Below are positions 57,440 through 64,000 of a stretch of 64,000 nucleotides of DNA, piece by piece (positions within the stretch are counted from its first letter, which is position 1; every line of letters starts with the position of its first letter). A model generated the notes under the pieces. The model did not search any database and had not been told where the DNA came from. It saw nothing but the letters and a program-made list of their open reading frames with translations. The stretch covers positions 2,393,510 to 2,457,509 of the forward strand of contig NZ_LIYD01000005.1 in NCBI RefSeq assembly GCF_001278115.1, given 5' to 3'. A program made the position numbers and the translations under genes. This DNA comes from Flavobacterium akiainvivens. GTDB taxonomy: Bacteria > Bacteroidota > Bacteroidia > Flavobacteriales > Flavobacteriaceae.

Positions 57440-57811
57440 ATGCAACTTACCAAAACCGAAGAACAGCTTATGCAATTTTTATGGAAGCTTGAAAAAGCAT
57501 TCATGAAAGATTTGCTTGACCTGTTTCCTGAGCCTAAGCCAGCTGCCACTACAGTAGCCACACTACTGAAGCGCATGACCGAAAAAGGCTTTGTGAATTA
57601 CCGCGAATATGGCAAAAGCCGTGAGTACTATCCTACGGTAGAAAAGTCAGACTATTTTTCTAAACAGGTAAACGGCATGATAAAGAACTTTTTTAACAAC
57701 TCGGCAGCACAGTTTGCTTCTTTCTTTACCAAAGAAACAGAAATGAGCGCAGCAGAACTTGAAGAACTACGCAGGATTATAGACAGTGAAATTGAAAAGA
57801 AAATGAAATGA
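57440..57811 (+). CDS. BlaI/MecI-family transcriptional repressor
   Basis: 123 residues: winged-helix domain (about 1-75: LTKTEEQLMQFLWKLEKAF, TTVATLLKRMTEKGFVNY) and C-terminal dimerisation helices. Such repressors are cleaved or released when a partner M56 receptor is activated. Tandem operators with TACA/TGTA cores lie directly upstream. It overlaps the first M56 receptor gene by four bases (ATGA). Confidence 0.93.
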   Translation: MQLTKTEEQLMQFLWKLEKAFMKDLLDLFPEPKPAATTVATLLKRMTEKGFVNYREYGKSREYYPTVEKSDYFSKQVNGMIKNFFNNSAAQFASFFTKETEMSAAELEELRRIIDSEIEKKMK

Positions 57812-59037
57812 CACGTTTCCTTATCATATCAACCATAAGCATGGCAATATTGCTGGCAGTATACTACCTTTTGCTGCAACGTGAAAAAATGCACCGTTTT
57901 AACCGGTTTTACCTTTTGGGGGCAATAGTATTTTCATTGGCAATACCGTTTATAAATATTGGTACTCCACCAGTTTTACAGTCGTTTGCATTACCGGAAA
58001 TAACTGTAGGTGTTATTCCTAAAACTACAGAAACCTTAACAACAGTTAACCGGCTATGGATTGTACAGATTATTTATGGTTTAGTTGCTTTTTTATTTCT
58101 GCTACGATTGTTCATAGGTGTGAGAAACTTTTATACCGTTGCCCGTAAGAGTAAAAAAACAGGATTAGGCAACGCCACAATTGTATTGGTAGACAACCTG
58201 TCCCTGCCCTACACATTTGCCCGGATGGTATTTGTAAACAAGCAGGAATATGAAGCTAACAGACTACCTGAACAGCTTTTAAATCACGAACTGGCGCACT
58301 CTACCCAACACCACACATTTGATATATTGTTTATTGAAATGCTAAAATCTATTTTTTGGCTTAACCCGCTGATTTATTTATACAAACGCGCCATACAGCT
58401 TAACCATGAATTTCTGGCTGATGAAGCCGCCCTGAGCAATGGCGCACCTAAAGCCGAATATCTTGAACTTTTGCTACAAAAGGCAACGTATCAAAATCAT
58501 ATTGCGCTGGCAAGCAACCTCAACTTCGGCATGACCAAAGAACGTTTTATTATGATAACCAAAACCACCAATCCTATGAAAAAACTACTCAAACAACTGG
58601 CAATCTTACCTATAGCTACAGCGCTGATACTTGTATCGTGTTCAGATGAGCCCTCAAACACCCAAACCCCTGAACAAAAGAAACTACAGGAAATGAACGA
58701 CTACAAGGAATGGGCATCTAAAAAAAATTCTGAAGTTAACACTAAACTCCCGCAATACCCGGGCGGTATGACGGCATTTTACAAGCAGGTTATAGCAAAT
58801 TTTGACACAACAAAAGCACCGGCGGGTGACAAGAGGCTTAGGCTTACAGTATCGTTTATTGTTGATACAGATGGCACTGTGAGTGACATCAAGGCTTTGA
58901 AATCGCCAAGCCAGCAACTAACAGACGAAGCCATAAAGGTAATAAAGGCATCGGGAAAATGGATTCCGGCACAGGATGATAATGGCAATGCCGTTCGCGC
59001 AAGCTATATTTTGCCAATAACGCTGGAAACGCATTAA
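57808..59037 (+). CDS. M56 (BlaR1-type) receptor with TonB C-terminal domain, copy 1
   Basis: 409 residues. N-terminal TM pair (about 1-55), TM3 (about 85-105), cytoplasmic M56 zinc-peptidase domain with HELAH (His160) and NHEFLADE, TM4 (about 260-280) and a C-terminal TonB_C-like domain (about 310-409: YPGGMTAFYKQVI, VSFIVDTDGTVSDIKAL, ASGKWIPAQDDNG). No penicillin-binding sensor domain as in classical BlaR1 is present. It is expected to inactivate the BlaI partner upon a periplasmic signal; the signal is unknown. Confidence 0.88.
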   Translation: MTRFLIISTISMAILLAVYYLLLQREKMHRFNRFYLLGAIVFSLAIPFINIGTPPVLQSFALPEITVGVIPKTTETLTTVNRLWIVQIIYGLVAFLFLLRLFIGVRNFYTVARKSKKTGLGNATIVLVDNLSLPYTFARMVFVNKQEYEANRLPEQLLNHELAHSTQHHTFDILFIEMLKSIFWLNPLIYLYKRAIQLNHEFLADEAALSNGAPKAEYLELLLQKATYQNHIALASNLNFGMTKERFIMITKTTNPMKKLLKQLAILPIATALILVSCSDEPSNTQTPEQKKLQEMNDYKEWASKKNSEVNTKLPQYPGGMTAFYKQVIANFDTTKAPAGDKRLRLTVSFIVDTDGTVSDIKALKSPSQQLTDEAIKVIKASGKWIPAQDDNGNAVRASYILPITLETH

Positions 59038-59082
59038 TCTAACTGCCCTGCCGTATAAACAAAATCAGGAAACAAATTGCCC

Positions 59083-60840
59083 ATGACTCATTACATCTTA
59101 ACTTCAACTATAGCACTTGCCGTTTTACTGACAGTATACTACCTGCTGCTACAGCGAGAAAGCATGCACCGCTTTAACCGGTTTTACCTGCTGGAGGCAA
59201 TAGCCGTATCATTACTTATGCCTTTAATAAATATTCCTATTTATGTTGAGGCAGAAACTGTACAGCAAACAATAGTTGCTTATATACCGCAACAAAGTGC
59301 TGCCACAACACAACAGGCACCTCCTGCTATAGTAGCCGCAGAAAGTATTGATTACCTGCCTTACATATTATGGGGCGCTTACGCCCTTATAACATTATTG
59401 CTTGCTGTTAGATTTACGTTAAACATTGTTAGGTTCTATTGGGTTAAAAAGGAAAACACCAAAGTAGTTTATAATGGCACAACGGTAGTGCTCTTAGAAG
59501 ATACAACGCCACCCCACACTTTCCTGAATACTATATTTATAAGCCGTGCAGACTATGAAAAACAGCATACCGAACCTGAGCTTTTTACGCACGAACAGGC
59601 ACACGTTAACCAGCGCCACACACTCGACATATTGTTTGTTGAGGCGCTGAAAACCGTTATGTGGTTCAATCCGTTACTTTACTTATACAAACACGCCATA
59701 CAGCTCAATCATGAGTTCCTGGCCGATGCAGCTACGCTTAGCCGGCACCATAGTGTAACCAATTACCAATCTTTGCTGCTGGGTAAAGCGCAGCCTCAAT
59801 TGCAATTTGCCCTGGCCAGCAGTATAAATTTTTCTGTTACCAAAAAACGCTTCCTTATGATGACCAAAACCACCCCTAAAACAAAAGCCACACTCCTTAA
59901 ACTGGCTGCACTGCCGGTACTGGCAGGGCTATTGTACACACTGAGTACAGAAACCGTAGCCCGCGAACGCGCTTTTAACAAACCCAACACCTCACAAACC
60001 GTTACTGATTCTACAGAATACCGCAAAAAGCGCGATGCTTACTACAGCGGTGTAAAAGTGCTGATTGACGACCAGGCTAACAATGTATATATAAACAAGC
60101 CTTTTGAAGAACTTACCGAAAAAGAAAAAAGCCGTTATTACTTTTTTGTGCCGGAAGGTAAAGACATGAAATTCATCCCCGAAAATGAGTTTAAAAAATT
60201 ACAAAACAAAAAAGGTTATTATGTAGAAATAGATGAAGTTCCTGTAGATAATACCGAATTGCAGAAACGCATACCCGAAGAGTTTGTGTATTATACAGCG
60301 CTTACAAGATCAAAAAAATCACTTACAAAAGAGCGCCCGCAAATATTTGAATACTACCTCTATACCCTTTCTTATTATAACAAGCATATAAAGACGGAGG
60401 AACCGGGCCATTATCCTGACAGTATTTTTAAGATGAGTATTACGAAAGAATACAAGGATGATAAAGTGGTGGCAGCTGCAAAACCGATGAAGTTTTACAA
60501 CGTAAAAGCATCAAAGGCCTTTAATGCAAAGAATGTTTTTAATTATACCGATGTAGATAAAATGCCGCAATACCCGGGTGGTATGGAACAATTCATCAAT
60601 CTGGTAGCTTCAAACTTTAAAGCGCCTGAAACCGCAAACCCGCATATTACCACCTATTACCTGAATGTTTTAATAGAACCCAACGGACAGTTAAGTTATG
60701 CCAGGGTGCTTAACGCAGAAGACGAAGCCACTACCCTTGAAATGGTTCGCGTTCTTAAACTATCTGAAAACTGGAAACCCGGAATACTGAACGGCAAGGC
60801 TGTACGCACAAGCTACACCTTTAAGGTTGCACTAAAATAA
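59083..60840 (+). CDS. M56 receptor with TonB C-terminal domain, copy 2
   Basis: 585 residues from the ATG at 59083 (TTG at 59077 rejected). Same N-terminal plan (LLLQRESMHRFNRFYLL), zinc motif HEQAH (His170) and NHEFLADA, TM4, then an additional periplasmic region of about 170 residues (about 305-480) not present in copy 1 and not recognised, followed by a TonB_C-like domain (about 490-585). Separated from copy 1 by 45 bases. Large parts are nearly identical at DNA level to copy 3. Confidence 0.85.
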   Translation: MTHYILTSTIALAVLLTVYYLLLQRESMHRFNRFYLLEAIAVSLLMPLINIPIYVEAETVQQTIVAYIPQQSAATTQQAPPAIVAAESIDYLPYILWGAYALITLLLAVRFTLNIVRFYWVKKENTKVVYNGTTVVLLEDTTPPHTFLNTIFISRADYEKQHTEPELFTHEQAHVNQRHTLDILFVEALKTVMWFNPLLYLYKHAIQLNHEFLADAATLSRHHSVTNYQSLLLGKAQPQLQFALASSINFSVTKKRFLMMTKTTPKTKATLLKLAALPVLAGLLYTLSTETVARERAFNKPNTSQTVTDSTEYRKKRDAYYSGVKVLIDDQANNVYINKPFEELTEKEKSRYYFFVPEGKDMKFIPENEFKKLQNKKGYYVEIDEVPVDNTELQKRIPEEFVYYTALTRSKKSLTKERPQIFEYYLYTLSYYNKHIKTEEPGHYPDSIFKMSITKEYKDDKVVAAAKPMKFYNVKASKAFNAKNVFNYTDVDKMPQYPGGMEQFINLVASNFKAPETANPHITTYYLNVLIEPNGQLSYARVLNAEDEATTLEMVRVLKLSENWKPGILNGKAVRTSYTFKVALK

Positions 60841-60850
60841 ATTATTGCTT

Positions 60851-62593
60851 ATGATTATGTTTCTTATAAAATCGGCTATAGCACTGGTACTGTTCCTGGG
60901 CATTTATCACCTGCTGCTGCAACGCGAAAGCATGCACCGTTTTAACCGCTTCTATCTGCTGGGTTCAGTAGTAATATCATTACTGCTGCCCCTTATAAAC
61001 ATACCCATTTATGTTGAAGCAGAAACTATTGCCCCGGCAGTAATTACTGTCTCTGAGGTGTTAGCACCTGTAATGCCAACACCAGAAGAAAGTATCAACT
61101 ATTGGCCGTATATACTATGGTGCATTTACGGATTGGTAACGCTGTTGTTTATTATTCGGTTTGCACTAAACGTCCGCAGGTTTTACACGGTTAAAAAGAA
61201 TAACGAAAAGTTGGGCTATAAAGGCGCTACGATAGTTTTGTTAGAAGAAGCTGTACCGCCTCATACTTTCATGGCTACCATATTTACAAACCGTAAAGAC
61301 TATGAAAACCGCCATACCGAACCCGAGCTTTTTACGCATGAGCTGGCGCATGTTAACCAGCGCCATACACTTGACATACTGTTTATAGAATTGCTTAAAA
61401 CCATTATGTGGTTTAATCCGCTGCTCTATTTATACAAACGCGCCATACAGCTTAACCATGAGTTCCTGGCCGATGCGGCTACCCTTAGCCAACACCATAA
61501 CGTAACCAATTACCAATCTTTGCTGCTGGGCAAAGCGCAGCCTCAACTGCAATTTGCCCTGGCCAGCAGTATAAATTTTTCTATTACCAAAAAACGTTTT
61601 ATTATGATGACCAAAACCACTCCTAAAACAAAAGCCTCACTTCTTAAACTGGCTGCACTGCCGGTACTGGCCGGGCTTGTGTACACACTAAGTACAGAGA
61701 CCGTTGCGCAAAACACTGCTATTACACAGCTTTCTGCCCAAACACCTGGCGACCAAAACAAAGACCGCGATGAATACTACAGCAATGTGCGTGTAGTTAT
61801 AGACGATAAGGTTAAGAATGTAAACTTCAGCAAAATGTATGAAGAGCTTACCGATGCCGAAAAAGACCGTTATATGTTTGACGTTCCTTTAAGGAATAAA
61901 AAGAAAGAACCTACCGCGAAAGAACTGGAAACCTATAAAGACAAAAAAACGTATGCTATTTGGATTGATGGTAAAAATGTAGACAATAGCGTGCTGAACA
62001 AATACAAACCTCAGGATTTTGCACTGTATACCGGCAGCTTTGTACACAAAAACGCCCGTACCAAAACGCATCCGCAGCAATACCAGTTTAGCCTGTACAC
62101 CCACGCTTATTATGATGCTAATTTTAGCAAATTCCACTACCCAGGCGATACGTACCGCATGAACATTTCAAAGCAGTATAAAGACGGCGTTGAACTGAAA
62201 AGCAGCAGGACAGAACTTTACTACCCCGATGGTGGCAGGCGTATTAGCCAGATGGAAGAAGGCACTCCTCAAGTCCAGGATAAAGTATATGGCGCCCAGG
62301 AAACCGAAACTAACCCGGAATATCCGGGTGGGCTAACGGCTTTTTACAAGCTAATAGCCGATAATTATAAAATAGACGGTAAGCTTACAGGCGATTTGCG
62401 CATGGTAGCACAATTTATTGTAGAGAAAGACGGCTCTTTGAGCGGTATAAAAGTAGAGAAGCCTTTTACAAAAGAGCTGGGCGATGAACTTATCAGGGTA
62501 TTTAAGCTTTCTGAAAAGTGGAAACCCGGCTATGTTAAAGGACAGGCAGTACGCACATCATTTGTACTACCGGTGCAAATTAACGAGAATTAA
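60851..62593 (+). CDS. M56 receptor with TonB C-terminal domain, copy 3
   Basis: 580 residues from the ATG at 60851 (an ATG two codons later is also possible). HELAH (His163), NHEFLADA, TM4, the same unrecognised periplasmic domain as copy 2 (DEYYSNVRVVIDDKVKNVNF, shorter segments conserved) and TonB_C (about 485-580: YPGGLTAFYKLIADNY, VAQFIVEKDGSLSGIKV). Ten bases after copy 2, so the BlaI and three receptor genes form one operon ending at a terminator. Confidence 0.85.
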   Translation: MIMFLIKSAIALVLFLGIYHLLLQRESMHRFNRFYLLGSVVISLLLPLINIPIYVEAETIAPAVITVSEVLAPVMPTPEESINYWPYILWCIYGLVTLLFIIRFALNVRRFYTVKKNNEKLGYKGATIVLLEEAVPPHTFMATIFTNRKDYENRHTEPELFTHELAHVNQRHTLDILFIELLKTIMWFNPLLYLYKRAIQLNHEFLADAATLSQHHNVTNYQSLLLGKAQPQLQFALASSINFSITKKRFIMMTKTTPKTKASLLKLAALPVLAGLVYTLSTETVAQNTAITQLSAQTPGDQNKDRDEYYSNVRVVIDDKVKNVNFSKMYEELTDAEKDRYMFDVPLRNKKKEPTAKELETYKDKKTYAIWIDGKNVDNSVLNKYKPQDFALYTGSFVHKNARTKTHPQQYQFSLYTHAYYDANFSKFHYPGDTYRMNISKQYKDGVELKSSRTELYYPDGGRRISQMEEGTPQVQDKVYGAQETETNPEYPGGLTAFYKLIADNYKIDGKLTGDLRMVAQFIVEKDGSLSGIKVEKPFTKELGDELIRVFKLSEKWKPGYVKGQAVRTSFVLPVQINEN

Positions 62594-62617
62594 GAATTTG
62601 ATTTAGTTACCCATAAA

Positions 62618-62650
62618 AGTCCGTTTGCTGTAATGGCAGGCGGATTTTTT
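62618..62650 (+). terminator. terminator of the BlaI-M56 operon
   Basis: TCCGTTTGC/GCAGGCGGA stem with two G-T pairs, seven-base loop and six T. Confidence 0.75.
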
Positions 62651-62704
62651 ATTTGTAAACCAAAACATACCAGCCCCTTACAACAATTAAAATAAAAAAC
62701 ACGT

Positions 62705-62712
62705 TATATTTG
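62705..62712 (+). promoter_or_regulatory. -7 box of the DUF4407 gene
   Basis: TATATTTG, 56 bases before the ATG. Confidence 0.6.
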
Positions 62713-62767
62713 CAGTAATCATCACGCCCTAATCAGGCAGTATCAATCATCATCAAAAACAATCATC

Positions 62768-63868
62768 ATGTTAAAAAAGTTTTTCATTACCTGCTCCGGG
62801 GCAGACAGGAATATTATCTACTCCTGTTCTAACGGAGAACAAAACAAGTATGCCGGTATTGGCGCCACCGTCTTCTTTACAGCACTCCTGGCGTGGATAG
62901 CCGCCGCTTATGCCCTCTACACCGTTTTTGATAATGTGTATGCTGCCGCGTTTTTTGGTTTCATCTGGGGGCTGCTTATTTTTAATCTCGACCGTTTTAT
63001 TGTTAGCACCATACGCAAGCGCGATAAGTTTGGGCAGGAACTGCTACAGGCCACACCGCGTATTGTACTGGCCATAATTATTGCCATTGTAATTTCTAAG
63101 CCGCTTGAAATTAAGATTTTCGAAAAGGAAATCAATACCGTACTGCTAAAGGAAAAAAACGATATGGCCCTTGCCAATAAAAAGCAGGTAGCCAACTACT
63201 TTAAAGGCGATATTGATAAAAACAAGGCACAGACTGACAGCCTTAAGGCGGAAATTACCCGTAAGGAAAAAGAAGTCAACGGCCTTTACAACACCTATAT
63301 TACCGAGGCTGAAGGCACTGCCGGAACCAAAAAACTGGGCAAAGGCCCCGTGTATGCCGAGAAACGACAAAAACACGATGCCGCACTTACCGAGCTTGAT
63401 AGCCTGCGCAAGCGCAACCAGGCCAAAATTGCCGAGAACGAAAAACTTGCCAAAACCCTGCAGGCCGACCTTGATAAAAAAGTAACTACCTCCCAGCCCA
63501 TTATTGACGGGTTTGACGGGCTTATGGCACGTATTAATGCGCTTAACAAACTGCCTTTTTTACCGTCGCTGTTTATTATGCTGCTGTTTTTGGCCATAGA
63601 AACATCGCCCATTATTGCCAAACTGCTTTCGCCACGCGGGGAGTATGATTTTAAGCTGGAAGACAGTGAGGCGGCCATACGCACCAACCTGGCACAAAAC
63701 ACCCACCAGCGCGAACTGCTGCGCACTACCGATGCCGGTATTTATGACGATGTGTATGCCGATATACGCACAGACCGGGGGCTGTATGACTACAAACGCA
63801 AAAAAGCCATTGAAATGCTTGAAATGCAGGCCGACAGGTTTAGCGAAAAACAAAAGAGTGTAATGTAG
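62768..63868 (+). CDS. DUF4407 membrane protein with coiled coil
   Basis: 366 residues. Three TM helices in the N-terminal part (about 35-55, 58-78, 95-115), a long extracytoplasmic coiled coil (about 125-255, Lys/Glu-rich), one more TM helix (about 265-285, LPSLFIMLLFLAIETSPI), and a charged C-terminal tail. This is the DUF4407 arrangement; function unknown, though the family often accompanies envelope or mechanosensitive genes. Lone gene with a good -7 box. Confidence 0.85.
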   Translation: MLKKFFITCSGADRNIIYSCSNGEQNKYAGIGATVFFTALLAWIAAAYALYTVFDNVYAAAFFGFIWGLLIFNLDRFIVSTIRKRDKFGQELLQATPRIVLAIIIAIVISKPLEIKIFEKEINTVLLKEKNDMALANKKQVANYFKGDIDKNKAQTDSLKAEITRKEKEVNGLYNTYITEAEGTAGTKKLGKGPVYAEKRQKHDAALTELDSLRKRNQAKIAENEKLAKTLQADLDKKVTTSQPIIDGFDGLMARINALNKLPFLPSLFIMLLFLAIETSPIIAKLLSPRGEYDFKLEDSEAAIRTNLAQNTHQRELLRTTDAGIYDDVYADIRTDRGLYDYKRKKAIEMLEMQADRFSEKQKSVM

Positions 63869-63877
63869 AGGAAGTTG

Positions 63878-63907
63878 CTTAGGTACTGAGGTTCTTAGGT
63901 ACTGAGT
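63878..63907. repeat. CTNAG octamer tandem repeat near window end
   Basis: CTTAGGTA-CTGAGGTT-CTTAGGTA-CTGAG: a 16-base direct repeat made of 8-base CTNAG units, ten bases after the DUF4407 stop codon. Related to the arrays at 5615-5646 and 5741-5772. The remaining bases to 64000 hold no gene. Confidence 0.75.
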
Positions 63908-64000
63908 CTACAAACAATATAGGTTGCATTTTGGGTATAGAATGATTTTTAAAGCACGTCATGTTAAGCCTGAAATGCAACTTTTTTATTGTACCTCTGT

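Overview
The window reads as chromosomal DNA of a Flavobacteriaceae bacterium, probably Flavobacterium or a close relative. Four things support this. Many genes are preceded by the Bacteroidetes -7 promoter box TAnnTTTG with no obvious Shine-Dalgarno sequence. One secreted protein ends in a type IX secretion (Por) C-terminal domain. A SusC-like/TonB-dependent receptor, DUF1573, RprXY-like, GH130 and BlaI/M56-TonB gene families are present. The housekeeping genes (obg, adk, hpt, purK, purE, kynU, polA) resemble flavobacterial orthologues. No phage, transposase, CRISPR array or rRNA operon was seen.

Layout. 0-4.1 kb (minus): an LTA-synthase-like membrane phosphatase/transferase and a two-component system. 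4.2-5.6 kb (plus): two DUF1573 paralogues, the second fused to LysM, both behind promoters carrying a phased TTAACA array that also sits at the two-component system's own divergent promoter. 5.7-8.4 kb (minus): two RlpA-like double-psi barrel proteins, a small cytochrome-b-like membrane protein and obg. 8.6-12.5 kb (plus): a possible small RNA, a membrane TPR-HTH regulator, a YVTN beta-propeller and a lactonase-type metallo-beta-lactamase. 12.5-20.3 kb (mostly minus): a processive GT2 glycosyltransferase, a secreted esterase, a DctA-type symporter and the hpt-adk-CNNM operon. 20.5-28 kb (plus): a 39-residue small ORF, a sorbosone-dehydrogenase-like lipoprotein, a TonB receptor, a modular T9SS protein and two small unknowns. 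28-31.2 kb (minus): an MFS exporter and a GH130 enzyme. 31.4-46 kb (plus): a RibD-like reductase, purK, a lactonase, purE, a toxin-antitoxin pair, an M3 peptidase, kynU, a candidate structured RNA, polA and a tandem pair of serine-hydrolase-fold proteins. 46-52.8 kb: an SMR exporter with Crp and LacI regulators, two Tat-type ferritin-like proteins, a metallophosphatase and two identical tRNA-Leu(UAG) genes. 52.9-64 kb (mostly plus): an M20 dipeptidase, a WG-protein/ECF sigma/anti-sigma operon, a BlaI repressor with three tandem M56-TonB receptors, and a DUF4407 protein.

How parts may work together. Most of the cell-surface content (DUF1573, RlpA, LTA-synthase-like, beta-lactamase-fold and M56 proteins) points to envelope maintenance and stress sensing. 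The most interesting items are: (1) two DUF1573 promoters that look like direct targets of the adjacent OmpR-type regulator; (2) a tandem beta-lactamase-fold pair in which the upstream copy has lost Ser, Lys, Asn and His of all three catalytic motifs at exactly equivalent positions, so it looks like a secreted pseudoenzyme; (3) a 6S-like hairpin with its own terminator just before polA; (4) one BlaI repressor with clear operators over its -7 box and three M56 receptors that end in TonB C-terminal domains, two of which carry an additional unrecognised periplasmic domain; (5) a duplicated promoter-terminator unit that lacks a coding region. Several short-unit tandem repeats and palindromic intergenic elements are also present.
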